The notes under the pieces were generated by a model. That model saw only the letters and a list, made by a program, of their open reading frames with translations, did no database searches and was not told the DNA's origin. From positions 434,001 through 498,000 of the forward strand of contig NZ_JACSDK010000001.1 in the NCBI RefSeq assembly GCF_014925385.1: 64,000 nucleotides of DNA, given 5' to 3'. This document shows positions 45,387-56,403 of this stretch, one piece after another (position 1 is the stretch's first letter; each line of letters begins with the position of its first letter). The DNA comes from Pelagibius marinus (GTDB lineage: Bacteria; Pseudomonadota; Alphaproteobacteria; Kiloniellales; Kiloniellaceae). Made by a program: the position numbers and the translations under genes.

Positions 45387-46385
45387 ATGCGAGCCATGAC
45401 CTGCCGCGCCTGGGGCGGCCCTGAAACCCTGACCCTGGAAGACAGGCCCTTGCCGGAGCCGGGCCCCGACCAGGTGCTGATCGACGTCGCCGCCGCCGGG
45501 GTCAACTTCGCCGACACCCTGATGATCGCCGGCAAGTACCAGGAGAAACCGGACTTCCCCTTCTCGCCGGGCCTGGAGATCGCGGGGCGCCTGCGCGCCC
45601 TGGGCGCCAACGTCAGCGGCCTGCAGGAAGGCCAGCGGGTCATGGCGCTGACCGACTTCGGCGGCTACGCCGAGGCGGCGCTGGCGCGCGCCGGCGACGT
45701 CTACGCAATTCCCGAGAGCCTGGACGCCGAGCGCTTCGGCTGGGCCGAGGCCGCCGGCTTTCCCATCACCTACGGCACCGCGCACTGCGCCCTGCGCTGG
45801 CACGCCGACCTGCAGCCCGGCGAGGTTCTGCTGGTGCACGGCGCGGCCGGCGGCGTCGGCCTCGCCGCCGTGGAAATCGGCAAGGCCATCGGCGCGACGG
45901 TCATCGCCACCGCGGGCGGAGCGGACAAGCTGGCGGTGGCGCGCAGGCACGGCGCCGACCACCTGATCGACTACCGCGAAGAGGAGATCCGCGAGCGGGT
46001 GAAGGAGATCACCGCCGGTAAGGGCGCGGACGTGGTCTTCGATCCGGTCGGCGGCGACGTCTTCGACGCCTCCCTGCGCTGCATCGCCTGGTCGGGGCGC
46101 CTGCTGGTCATTGGCTTCGCCGCCGGGCGGGTGCCGCAGATCCCGGCCAACATCCTGCTGGTGAAGAACGTGGCGGTCATGGGGGTCTACTGGGGCTCCT
46201 ACCGCAAGCACGCGCCGGAGCGCCTGGCCGAGGAATTCCGCGAGCTGTTCCACTGGGTCGAGACGGGCCTTCTGAAGCCACATGTTTCACATATGCTTGA
46301 CCTCACGCAGGCCGCCGAGGCCATGGCATTGCTGCTGGAACGGCGCTCCACCGGCAAGGTGGTCCTGACCACCGGCGCGGCCTAA
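45387..46385 (+). CDS. NADPH:quinone oxidoreductase family (zinc-free MDR)
   Basis: A 332-residue medium-chain dehydrogenase/reductase. The N-terminal GroES-like domain carries GVNFADTLMIAGKYQ, and the Rossmann domain has VLLVHGAAGGVGLAAVEIGKA. It lacks the zinc-ligand Cys/His set of alcohol dehydrogenases, as usual for quinone reductases. Regions FSPGLEIAGRL and DVVFDPVGGDVFD also fit. It probably reduces quinones or enoyl compounds with NADPH. It follows the asparaginase gene on the same strand. Confidence 0.92.
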   Translation: MRAMTCRAWGGPETLTLEDRPLPEPGPDQVLIDVAAAGVNFADTLMIAGKYQEKPDFPFSPGLEIAGRLRALGANVSGLQEGQRVMALTDFGGYAEAALARAGDVYAIPESLDAERFGWAEAAGFPITYGTAHCALRWHADLQPGEVLLVHGAAGGVGLAAVEIGKAIGATVIATAGGADKLAVARRHGADHLIDYREEEIRERVKEITAGKGADVVFDPVGGDVFDASLRCIAWSGRLLVIGFAAGRVPQIPANILLVKNVAVMGVYWGSYRKHAPERLAEEFRELFHWVETGLLKPHVSHMLDLTQAAEAMALLLERRSTGKVVLTTGAA

Positions 46386-46478
46386 TATCCAGGACTTCGG
46401 GACTTCCCTTTCTGAGGGATTGAGCGAGAGCGCCGGCCGGCCCGCGCGGCGCGCGTCCTTCCCGTCATTGACGAAGCC

Positions 46479-47726
46479 ATGACCGACAACGTTCGCGACC
46501 AGTACGAAGCCTATCCCTACCCCTCGCGCGACCCGGCCGAGGAAGCCAAGCGCCTCGTCGTCGGGTCGCCGAGCAACCTGCTGGAAGTGAACCACTACCT
46601 CTTCGGCGGGCGGCGCGACTTCGCCCGGCCCTTCCGCGCCCTGGTGGCCGGCGGCGGCACCGGCGACGCCACCATCATGCTGGCCCAGCAGCTCGCCGAT
46701 GCGGCCGGGCCGGGGGGTACGGCAGGGGAGGTGGTCTACCTGGATCTCTCGACGGCCTCGCGGGGGATCGCCGAGGCGCGCGCGGCCGCGCGCAAGCTCA
46801 CCAACGTCCGCTTCGTCACCGGTTCCCTGCTCGACCTCGCCAGGCTGGATCTGGGGACCTTCGACTACATCGACTGCTGCGGCGTGCTGCACCACCTGGC
46901 CGAGCCCGAGGCGGGCCTGGCGGTACTGACCGATGCGCTGGCCCCCGACGGCGGCATGGGTCTCATGGTCTACGGCACCTACGGGCGCAGCGGCGTCTAT
47001 GCCCTGCAGGACGTGCTGCGCAAGCTGACCGGCGGTCTGCCGCTGGCCGCGCAGGTGAGCTACGCCCGCCGCCTGCTGAATAGCCTGCCGGCGACCAACC
47101 TCTTCGCGCGCAACCCGGTGCTGCGTGACCACAGCGGCAGTGACGCCGAACTGGTCGACCTGCTGCTGCACACCCAGGACCGTTCCTATACGGTGGAGCA
47201 GATCGCCGAGCTGGTGCGCGGCGCGGGCCTCAATCTCATTTCCTTCATCGAGCCGCTGCGCTACGAGCCCGCCACCTACATGAAGGACCCGGTGCTGCTG
47301 CGCCAGCTCGCCGGCCTCTCGCCCGAAGGCCGTGCCGCCGTCGCCGAGAAGCTGGCCGGCAACATGAAGACCCACGTCTTCTATGTCTCCAAGCGCCCGC
47401 CCGCCGATACCCTGGCCTGGCCGGAAGGGCCGGAGGCCATCCCCTGCCTGCGCGTGCTCGACGGCGCGCAGCTCGCCAAGGCGGTGCAGCGCGATCTGCT
47501 GCTGAAGGGGGAGTTCGACGGCCTGGCGCTGAAGTTTCCCTTGCCGCGCCTGGCCACCGCGGTGCTGCCCTGGATCGACGGCAAAACCACCCTGGGCGAA
47601 ATCCAGGGTGCCTTGCAGAACCTCGACCCGCGCCAGGACTGGGACCACTTCAAGGCCCAGTTCGACCAGCTCTACCAGGTGCTGGGCGGCCTCAACCACC
47701 TGCTGATCCGCTACGCGCCGGAGTGA
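46479..47726 (+). CDS. Class I SAM-dependent methyltransferase
   Basis: A 415-residue protein. It begins with a short motif, VRDQYEAYPYPSRDP, common in a bacterial methyltransferase group. The SAM-binding Rossmann part has motif I LVAGGGTGDATIMLA (about 51-65), motif II VVYLDLSTASRGIAEAR and FDYIDCCGVLHHLAEPE. The C-terminal 150 residues are an additional helical domain of unknown role. It ends before a strong terminator. The substrate is unknown. Confidence 0.88.
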   Translation: MTDNVRDQYEAYPYPSRDPAEEAKRLVVGSPSNLLEVNHYLFGGRRDFARPFRALVAGGGTGDATIMLAQQLADAAGPGGTAGEVVYLDLSTASRGIAEARAAARKLTNVRFVTGSLLDLARLDLGTFDYIDCCGVLHHLAEPEAGLAVLTDALAPDGGMGLMVYGTYGRSGVYALQDVLRKLTGGLPLAAQVSYARRLLNSLPATNLFARNPVLRDHSGSDAELVDLLLHTQDRSYTVEQIAELVRGAGLNLISFIEPLRYEPATYMKDPVLLRQLAGLSPEGRAAVAEKLAGNMKTHVFYVSKRPPADTLAWPEGPEAIPCLRVLDGAQLAKAVQRDLLLKGEFDGLALKFPLPRLATAVLPWIDGKTTLGEIQGALQNLDPRQDWDHFKAQFDQLYQVLGGLNHLLIRYAPE

Positions 47727-47759
47727 CCCCGGGCGCCTGTTCGCGGGACCCGGAAATGC

Positions 47760-47788
47760 AAAGGGCGGCTCACCGGGAGCCGCCCTTT
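47760..47788. terminator. Intrinsic terminator, probably bidirectional
   Basis: A 12-bp stem, AAAGGGCGGCTC and GAGCCGCCCTTT, with a 5-base loop and T-rich ends on both strands. It lies between the convergent methyltransferase gene (plus) and the DUF1127 gene (minus). Confidence 0.8.
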
Positions 47789-47848
47789 ATGTCGTGGCCG
47801 TCAGGCCTGCCGCCGGTTGACCCGTAGCGGAACGGGGATCTGACGTAG

Positions 47849-48061
47849 TCAGCTTGCGCCGTGCTCCAGACCGATGTCGCGCAGCAGGCGACGATCCAGA
47901 TGGCGAGTGGCCTGAGCCAGCTTCTGGGCCTTGCGCTCGGCCACATAGGCGTCACGCAGGTCGAGAACGAAGTCGTAGGCGGCGATGAAGGCGCGGCCCG
48001 CCAGGTCCACGACCGCCTGGCCGGGCATGTAAGGACGAGCCGTGTAGATCATGTTGGCCAT
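47849..48061 (-). CDS. DUF1127 small protein
   Basis: A 70-residue basic protein with the C-terminal DUF1127 (YjiS-like) motif RHLDRRLLRDIGLEHG. GGAGACAGG just upstream of the ATG at 48061 sets the start over the longer open frame. In alphaproteobacteria such arginine-rich small proteins have been tied to RNA metabolism and to phosphate or carbon regulation. The AT-rich leader up to 48264 contains an inverted repeat that may be its operator. Confidence 0.88.
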   Translation of the reverse strand: MANMIYTARPYMPGQAVVDLAGRAFIAAYDFVLDLRDAYVAERKAQKLAQATRHLDRRLLRDIGLEHGAS

Positions 48062-48202
48062 GGTCCTGTCTCCTTTGCTTTGGCGGTCCGCTTCGGCGTG
48101 GCTGGAAGCCAACGCTCTGCCCGGGCCACCGGTTGTCCCAATCTCTTGAGGGGGAGATAGGCCTTTATTTGAACAGAGACAAATGCCGCCTGATCAGGAG
48201 AA

Positions 48203-48221
48203 CTATGCGGCGATCGCATAG
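48203..48221. promoter_or_regulatory. Inverted repeat upstream of the DUF1127 gene
   Basis: CTATGCG-GCGAT-CGCATAG, a 7-bp inverted repeat with a 5-base centre in an AT-rich stretch between the DUF1127 start and the aminotransferase stop. It could be a regulator binding site or an RNA hairpin. No protein can be assigned. Confidence 0.35.
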
Positions 48222-48264
48222 CTCGAATTCATATTAACTTAATAATTTCAAATAGTTGTCGCGT

Positions 48265-49448
48265 TTAGGACAAAACGGGTCGGAGGCGTTCCAATGCCTC
48301 ACCTAAACGCCGCGGGGAGCCTGCGAAGCAGAGCCGCAGGTGCCCCTCGCCGCCTGGTCCGAAGGCCGATCCGGGGGCCAGGCCGACCCCGGTTTCGGTC
48401 AAAATCCGCTTGGCGAAGGCCAGGCTGTCGTCGATCCCCTCGACCCGGAAGAAGCAGTAGAAGGACCCGGCCGGGCGGACCAGGCTGACCCGGGGCAGGG
48501 CGGCCAGCCCCTGGAAGACCAGCTCGGCGGCCTGGCCGCAGCGCGCCACCAGGGCCTCGACGAAGGGCTCGCCCTCGCCGAGGGCCGCCAGGCAGCCGTG
48601 CTGCAGGAAGCTCTGCCCGCCGGAGGTGTTGTACTCGATGAGGTTGCCGAGGACCGGGCCCAGGGCGGCGGGGTGGACCAGCCAGCCCTGGCGCCAGCCG
48701 GTCATGCACCAGGCCTTGGAGAAGGAGTTGACCACCACCAGCGGGTCCTCGGGCGCGGCGAGCTGCAGGAAGGAGGGCGCGACCCCGGTGGGAAAGCGCG
48801 CCGGGTCGAAGACGAAGCGGTGGTAGACCTCGTCGGCGATCAGCCAGATGCCGCGCCGGCGGCAGAACTCGAGGATGGCCTGCTGCTCGGCCTCGCTGAT
48901 CACCCAGCCCGTGGGGTTGGAGGGGGAGACCAGGAAGATGGCGGCGGTCTTGTCGTCGCAGGCTTCGAAGAGGCGCTCCAGGTCCAGCGCCACGCCGCCT
49001 TCGGGCAGCACGGTCATGGGCACGGTCTTCACCTCGCCGCCGGCGATCTGCGCGGCGGAGAGCACGTTGGGCCAGACCGGCGTCGGCGCCACCAGGTTGG
49101 CCCCGGCGGTCAGCACCGCCTGCAGGGTCAGCATGATGGCGTTCATGCCCGAGGAGGTGACGGTCACCCGCTCCTCCGCGACGGCGGCGCCGAAGTGGCG
49201 CGCCAGGTAGCCGGTGAGCGCCCGGCGCAGCGCGGGCAGGCCGCGCTTGGGGGTGTAGTAGGTGTGGCCTTCCTTCAGGGCGCGGCTCGCCGCCTCGCTG
49301 ATGAAGGCCGGCGTCGGCTCGTCGCCCTCGCCGACGTAGAGCGCGATGAGGTCGTCGATCTCGAAGCCCATCTGCCAGACCTCGACGATCTTCGAGGGCT
49401 CCAGCGCCGCCGCCACAGGATTAAGCGACGGCCGGGAGGGAAGGTCGC

Positions 49449-49452
<4 letters not shown>
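48265..49452 (-). CDS. PLP-dependent class I/II aminotransferase
   Basis: A 395-residue fold-type I aminotransferase. The Schiff-base lysine is in [20 protein letters not shown], with [13 protein letters not shown] and [13 protein letters not shown] around the cofactor. It resembles aspartate/aromatic-type transaminases; substrate specificity is not clear. Its ATG overlaps the stop of the acetoacetyl-CoA synthetase gene by 4 bases, so the two are translationally coupled. This suggests a shared pathway, perhaps breakdown of a ketogenic amino acid. Confidence 0.92.
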
Positions 49453-51431
<1,979 letters not shown>

Positions 51432-51739
51432 CTTGCGCTCCCTCGTTGCCCCCGGATTTTCGCCCTTCGGGCGCCGGGAGTCTTCATTGGCGGGCGTCAG
51501 TATGGCCAAGCGCCCGGGAACGATCCAGCGATCGCCCGCGATGCCGCCCGGCCGGGCTGCAACCCTCGTAGTGTTCGCTCCTGGTTTATGGTGCACTGCA
51601 GCAATTTGCAAGCGCATCATGGTGGTGTCGGGAGGCTGAGAGGAGCCTGCGGCGGTCCGGCGCCCCGGCAGGGCCGCATGGCTGTTCTGCAGGCCTGGGG
51701 GTGGTGGCGATTTCGGACAGACCCTAAAATGGCCGGCGA
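51432..51739. other. Intergenic region between divergent operons
   Basis: A 308-base gap between the acetoacetyl-CoA synthetase (minus) and the first DMT transporter (plus). It contains a GCCCTTCGGGC hairpin near 51464-51474 in the synthetase leader. I see no gene and no clear promoter hexamers. Confidence 0.5.
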
Positions 51740-52705
51740 ATGTCCTCCTCACGATCCTTCCTCCAGCGCGGCCGCCCGCTCTCCGCGCCGCTGCAGGGCG
51801 CGGTCTACATGATCGCGGCCGCCTTTCTCTTTGCCACCATGAACGGGGCCATCCGCCTGCTGGGCGACGGCGTCGCCTCGGGGGGCGCGGGGGGCATGCA
51901 TCCCTTTCAGATCGCCTTCTTCCGCAACCTCTTCGCGCTCAGCTTCATGCTGCCCTGGCTGGCGCGCAACGGCCGCGCCGGGCTGCGGACGGAGCGCCTG
52001 AAGACGCACCTCTGGCGCGCCGTCTTCGGCCTCAGCGCCATGCTGTGCTGGTTTTCCGCCGTGGCCTACCTGCCGCTGGCCGAAGCGGTGGCGCTGAACT
52101 TCACCGTGCCTTTCTTCGCCACCGCCGGCGCGGCGCTGGTCCTGGGCGAGGTGGTGCGCGCCCGGCGCTGGACCGCCACGGCGATCGGCTTTCTTGGGGT
52201 GCTCATCATCGTGCGGCCGGGCTTTGCCGAGATCACGCCGCTGATGGCTCTGCCGGTGGTCGCCGCCTGCTTCATGGCCTGCTCGGTGCTCTTCGTGAAG
52301 TCGCTGTCGCGCACCGATGCGCCGGTGACCATCGTGCTCTACATGAACCTGCTGCTGACACCGCTTTCCCTGGGCCCGGCGCTCTTCGTGTGGCGCTGGC
52401 CGACCCTGGCGGAACTGGGCCTCGGTGCCGTCATCGGCGCCTGCGCGGTGACGGCGCACATCTTCTTCACACGCGCCTTCTCCCGCTGCGACGCCTCGGC
52501 GATCATGCCCTTCGACTACGCGCGCCTGCCTTTCGTCGCGGCCATCGGCTACTTCCTCTTCCGCGAGGTGCCGGACGCCTGGACCTGGGTCGGCGCCGCG
52601 GTCATCGCCGGCGCGGCCATCTACATCGCCCAGCGCGAGGCGCGGGTGGCGCGCGAGCGCCCGACGCTCAGGGCCGGCGCCGAATCGGTGCAGAACCGCC
52701 CATGA
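51740..52705 (+). CDS. DMT-family (EamA) transporter
   Basis: A 321-residue inner-membrane protein with ten predicted helices in two EamA repeats. Signature stretches are [40 protein letters not shown] and the second-repeat [20 protein letters not shown]. It is probably an exporter of small metabolites; the substrate is unknown. Its stop overlaps the start of a second, similar transporter by 4 bases, making a paired paralogous unit. Confidence 0.92.
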   Translation: MSSSRSFLQRGRPLSAPLQGAVYMIAAAFLFATMNGAIRLLGDGVASGGAGGMHPFQIAFFRNLFALSFMLPWLARNGRAGLRTERLKTHLWRAVFGLSAMLCWFSAVAYLPLAEAVALNFTVPFFATAGAALVLGEVVRARRWTATAIGFLGVLIIVRPGFAEITPLMALPVVAACFMACSVLFVKSLSRTDAPVTIVLYMNLLLTPLSLGPALFVWRWPTLAELGLGAVIGACAVTAHIFFTRAFSRCDASAIMPFDYARLPFVAAIGYFLFREVPDAWTWVGAAVIAGAAIYIAQREARVARERPTLRAGAESVQNRP

Positions 52706-53670
52706 CTTCCCGGCGCAGATTCTCGGGCGCCGCCGCCGCGGCGCGGGTCACCGGCGCCTGGCTGCGGCTGTCGCCCAACCACCGCGGCGCCCTGTGGATG
52801 ATCGCCGCCAGCCTGGGCTTCACCATCAACTCGGCCATGGTGAAGACCTTGGTGGGGGAGGGGCTCGATGTCTTCCAGATCGCCTTCGCCCGGGCGCTCT
52901 TCTCCTTCGCCCTGGTGCTGCCCTTCCTGCTGCGGGCCGGGCCCAGCGCGCTGCGCACCCGTCATCCCGGCCTGCACGGCATCCGCGCCTTCGCCGGCGC
53001 CGCCGCCATGGTCTGCGGCTTCTATGCCGTCGGGCAGCTGCCGCTGGCCGACTTCACGGCGCTGAGCTTCACCCAGCCGCTCTTCGTCACCCTGCTGGCG
53101 GTGCTGATCCTGGGCGAGGTGGTGCGCTGGCGGCGCTGGCTGGCCACGGCGGTCGGTTTCATCGGCGTGCTCATCATGGTGCGGCCGGGCGCGGCGACCT
53201 TCGACCCGGCGGCCCTCGTCGCCCTGGCCTCGGTGCTCGGCATCGCCGTCGCGGTGACCATGGTGAAGCGCCTGCCGGAGGGCGAAAGCCACGCCACCAT
53301 GCTGGCTTACTTCTGCCTCATGTCGCTGGCGATCACCGTCCTGCCGGCGCTGATCTACTGGACGCCGCCAACCCTGGAACAGTGGGGCCTGCTGGCCGCG
53401 GTCGGCTCCCTGGGCGTGGGCTCCCAGGCCATGATCATCCGCGCCTACCGGGCGGGCGAGGCCAGCTTCGTCGCGCCCTTCGACTACCTGAAGCTGATCC
53501 TCGCCGGCCTCATCGGCTTCTTCTTCTTCTCGGAACTGCCGGGGCCCTGGACCCTGGTCGGCGCGGCGGTCATCGTCGGCGCTGCCTTCTACATCGCCCA
53601 CCGCGAGGCGGCCCTGACGGGCGTGCGGACGGCGGCCCGGCGCAAACCGCTGCCGCCGCCGGCCACCTGA
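52702..53670 (+). CDS. DMT-family (EamA) transporter, paralogue of the upstream gene
   Basis: A 322-residue inner-membrane protein with the same two-repeat layout as its neighbour. FQIAFARALFSFALVLPFLL, LPLADFTALSFTQPLFVTLL, RPGAATFDP and FDYLKLILAGLIGFFFFSEL align with it closely. The ATG overlaps the first gene's stop (ATGA). Two such genes in tandem suggest a heterodimer or diverged export specificities. The substrate is unknown. The C-terminus is Arg/Pro-rich. Confidence 0.92.
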   Translation: MTSRRRFSGAAAAARVTGAWLRLSPNHRGALWMIAASLGFTINSAMVKTLVGEGLDVFQIAFARALFSFALVLPFLLRAGPSALRTRHPGLHGIRAFAGAAAMVCGFYAVGQLPLADFTALSFTQPLFVTLLAVLILGEVVRWRRWLATAVGFIGVLIMVRPGAATFDPAALVALASVLGIAVAVTMVKRLPEGESHATMLAYFCLMSLAITVLPALIYWTPPTLEQWGLLAAVGSLGVGSQAMIIRAYRAGEASFVAPFDYLKLILAGLIGFFFFSELPGPWTLVGAAVIVGAAFYIAHREAALTGVRTAARRKPLPPPAT

Positions 53671-53702
53671 GGCACGGCCAGGCGATCATCCGCGAGAAGG
53701 AT

Positions 53703-54158
53703 TCAGGTCTCCGCGCCGCTCTCCGGCTCGCGGCTCTGCGATACAGGGGCCGGCGGGCGCAGGCCCAGGTCGCTCAGGCGGCGGCGGGCGGCGCTGCGGT
53801 GGCGCTCCTTGATGTTGCCGGAGACGATCCGCAGGGTGGCGAAGAGCACCGTGGCGTCGTCGGTGAAGCCCAGGCCGGCGATAAAGTCGGGGATCATGTC
53901 GCTGGGCACCACGAAGTAGGCCAGGGCGGCCAGCAGCATGGCCTTTACCGGGCGCGGCGTGCGCGGGTCGAAGGCGCAGTAGTAGGCGCTGACCGCTTCC
54001 TCCAGGAAGGGCAGCTGTCCGAAGGAGCGCCGCAGCTTCACCCAGAAGCCCTTTTCCACCTTGGCCGCGTTGCGCTGCATGACGCGGGGATCCTGGTTTT
54101 TCGGATCTTCCGGCGCGGTGTAGGGCACGAGCTCGCGCCCTCTGCGAGGGGTCGTCAT
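53703..54158 (-). CDS. YkvA family protein (DUF1232)
   Basis: A 151-residue protein with the DUF1232 core DPRTPRPVKAMLLAALAYFV followed by PSDMIPDFIAGLGFTDDATV. This short hydrophobic region probably associates with the membrane. Function unknown, although YkvA-type proteins are widespread. The N-terminal 60 residues and the basic C-terminal tail are variable. It converges on the DMT pair and is divergent from the Rieske oxygenase gene. Confidence 0.9.
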   Translation of the reverse strand: MTTPRRGRELVPYTAPEDPKNQDPRVMQRNAAKVEKGFWVKLRRSFGQLPFLEEAVSAYYCAFDPRTPRPVKAMLLAALAYFVVPSDMIPDFIAGLGFTDDATVLFATLRIVSGNIKERHRSAARRRLSDLGLRPPAPVSQSREPESGAET

Positions 54159-54269
54159 GGAGAAAATATGGGGGCTCCATCACGGGTTAACAAGCCGCAG
54201 GTCCCCGCCCCGGCTGGTCCGAAGGGGCCCGATGGTGTATGTGAGGCCCTGGCGAATCGAGAGGACGCG

Positions 54270-55334
54270 ATGCTGGAAAATGCGCCGCCGCTGCTGCGGA
54301 ACTTCTGGTACCTGGCCCTGCCGGGCAAGGACCTGCCGCGCGGCGACACGGCCAACCTGACCCTGCTGGGGGAGCCGGTCCTGATCTGCCGTGGCGACGA
54401 CGGCGCGGTTTTCGCGCTGCGCGACATCTGTCCGCACCGGGGCATCCCGCTGTCCTACGGCAGCTTCGACGGTGCCGAGGTGGCCTGCTGCTATCACGGC
54501 TGGCGCTTCGGCGCCGACGGCCGCTGCAGGGAGATCCCCTCGCTGACGCCCGGTCAGGAAATGGACGTGAGCCGCATCCGCTGCGGCGCCTATCCCTGCC
54601 GCGAGGTGCAGGGCAACATCTGGGTCTACCTGCCGGAGAAGTCGGCACGCCTGCCGCAGGCGGACATCGAAGACCTGCCGGCGCCGCCCGAACTGCCGAA
54701 CTTCGGCGACAGCGCGCCGCAGGTCTCGATCTCCCAGGTCTTCGACTGCTCCGCCGACACCGCGGCCTTCGGCCTCATGGACCCGACCCACGCGGCCTTC
54801 GTGCATACCTCCTGGTGGTGGAAGAAGAACGCCACCAAGCTGCGCCTGAAGGAAAAGCACTTCGAGCCGGCGCCGCTGGGCTGGCGCATGAAGCGCCACG
54901 CGCTGCCGCCGCAGAACCGGGTCTATCACGTGCTCGGCAAGGGCGTGACCACCGAGATCACCTATTCTCTGCCGGGCCTGCGCGTCGAGCTGATCGACGG
55001 CGACAAGCACCGCGCCGCGGGCCTGACCGCCATCACGCCGATCAACGACAGCCGGACCGTGGTGCATCAGGCGCTCTACTGGACGCTGCCCTGGACGGCG
55101 CCCCTGAAGCCGCTGGCGCGCTATCTCGCCAACGTCTTCCTGACCCAGGACCGCCGCGTGGTCGACATGCAGCAGGAGGGCCTGGCGCACAATCCCAGCC
55201 TCATGCTGATCGACGACGCCGACACCCAGGCCAAGTGGTTCTACCGCCTGAAGCGCGAATGGCTGCGTGCCGCCGAGGAAGGCCGCCCCTTCGAGAACCC
55301 CATCAAGGAATGCACCCTGCGCTGGCGCAGTTGA
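54270..55334 (+). CDS. Rieske non-heme iron aromatic ring-hydroxylating oxygenase
   Basis: A 354-residue terminal oxygenase of the vanillate demethylase / phenoxybenzoate dioxygenase type. The Rieske [2Fe-2S] ligands are Cys54 and His56 (CPHRG) and Cys73 and His76 (CCYHGW). The mononuclear iron site is in MDPTHAAFVHTSWWW, with a later Asp as third ligand. It would demethylate or hydroxylate an aromatic or cyclic compound and needs a separate reductase, which is not encoded here. ATG 54270 gives the family start MLENAPPLLRNFWY. Confidence 0.9.
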   Translation: MLENAPPLLRNFWYLALPGKDLPRGDTANLTLLGEPVLICRGDDGAVFALRDICPHRGIPLSYGSFDGAEVACCYHGWRFGADGRCREIPSLTPGQEMDVSRIRCGAYPCREVQGNIWVYLPEKSARLPQADIEDLPAPPELPNFGDSAPQVSISQVFDCSADTAAFGLMDPTHAAFVHTSWWWKKNATKLRLKEKHFEPAPLGWRMKRHALPPQNRVYHVLGKGVTTEITYSLPGLRVELIDGDKHRAAGLTAITPINDSRTVVHQALYWTLPWTAPLKPLARYLANVFLTQDRRVVDMQQEGLAHNPSLMLIDDADTQAKWFYRLKREWLRAAEEGRPFENPIKECTLRWRS

Positions 55335-55387
55335 GTGCCATGTCGTCGTTCCATCACCGGTGGCCTTGTGTGGGTCACAAACGCCGT

Positions 55388-55506
55388 TGTCGTCCCGGGG
55401 CTTGTCCCCGGGACCCATTGCCGTCAGCGGCCGGCGATGGCCCGCCGGATTTATGTCGACGAGGTTGATGGGGCATTGGGTCCCGGCAACGAGTGCCGGG
55501 ACGACA
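55388..55506. repeat. Palindromic interspersed repeat element
   Basis: Two 35-base arms (55388-55422 and 55472-55506) are imperfect reverse complements, both built around GTCGTCCCGG and GGGACCCATTGCC. About 50 bases separate them. This GTCCCGGGACCC-type palindrome is a well-known dispersed intergenic repeat in alphaproteobacteria. Different from the element at 30341-30460. Confidence 0.7.
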
Positions 55507-55584
55507 GTCTCGGGGGTGGCAAGGGCTAGACAAGATGCGCTGACGACCGCCGGAATCGCTTGCGGTTGCCCGGCCGGTCTTCTC

Positions 55585-56304
55585 TCAGGACGAACGCATT
55601 CCAACATCCACATAGCGGCCTTCGACCAGGGCCGGGACGGCGGCGCTGACGTCTTCCTGGGCGGCCAGCTCGACGTCGTCGGGAAATCCGGCGGCGATCA
55701 GCTCCTGCCCGGAGCGGCTGGCGCGCAGGGTGGCGGGGATCTCGTCTTTCAGTTCCCGGTAGGCGGCCCTGGCGGCCCTTGCCTCGGGCGAAAGCGCGCC
55801 GTCGAGCCGCGCGATGACGGCGCCGGCGCCCAGCAGGTCCTCGATGGCCGGGCGCAGGGCGCCGCCGGGCCAGTGCTCGCCGCCGGCGATCACGGCAATG
55901 CGCTCCCCGGCCTGCTGCAGCGCCGCGGCCACGGCCGTGGCGTTGCGCAGGCTGGCGGCGAAGGCGCGCTTCTGCCCCACCATGGCCGAGAGCGCCGAGC
56001 CGTTGGGCGAGGGCAGCAGCAGGCGCGTGCCGGCCGCGAGGTGCTGCAGGGAAGCCGGTGACAGGCTCGGCCCGCCCGCAGCCTCGGCGCGCGGCTTGGC
56101 CAGCAACGCATCGCCTTGCCGGGCCGCCTCGTCCGCCCCGTACCTTTCCAGCGGGAAGGGCAGCACCTCGGCGCCGCGGGCGACGGCCACGTCGACGGAG
56201 GTGGTGAAGCAGAGCACGTCGAGGATGACGAAGACATCGCAGCTGTCGAGCAGCGCCGCCAGGCCGGCGCGGCCCCAGGCGAAGTCGATCTGCGGAGCGG
56301 TCAT
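55585..56304 (-). CDS. 2-phosphosulfolactate phosphatase-like protein (ComB family)
   Basis: A 239-residue protein matching the ComB family: VFVILDVLCFTTSVDVAVAR near the start, ARGAEVLPFPLERYGADEAA, and LLLPSPNGSALSAMVGQKR in the middle. In methanogens ComB makes sulfolactate for coenzyme M; bacterial members are of uncertain role and might act in sulfolactate or organosulfonate metabolism. The Cys in DVLCFTTS replaces the usual Arg of the DVLRATT motif. ATG 56304 chosen over the longer frame. Neighbours give no pathway context. Confidence 0.85.
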   Translation of the reverse strand: MTAPQIDFAWGRAGLAALLDSCDVFVILDVLCFTTSVDVAVARGAEVLPFPLERYGADEAARQGDALLAKPRAEAAGGPSLSPASLQHLAAGTRLLLPSPNGSALSAMVGQKRAFAASLRNATAVAAALQQAGERIAVIAGGEHWPGGALRPAIEDLLGAGAVIARLDGALSPEARAARAAYRELKDEIPATLRASRSGQELIAAGFPDDVELAAQEDVSAAVPALVEGRYVDVGMRSS

Positions 56305-56403
56305 TGGACGTCCTCTGCGCTGCGTGGTGTTGCCTGGAAGTGCGGCAGCGGCACTTTCGAACATTTGCGCCGGGCCGTCCATGCCTCTTGCGGCCGGTGT
56401 GGG

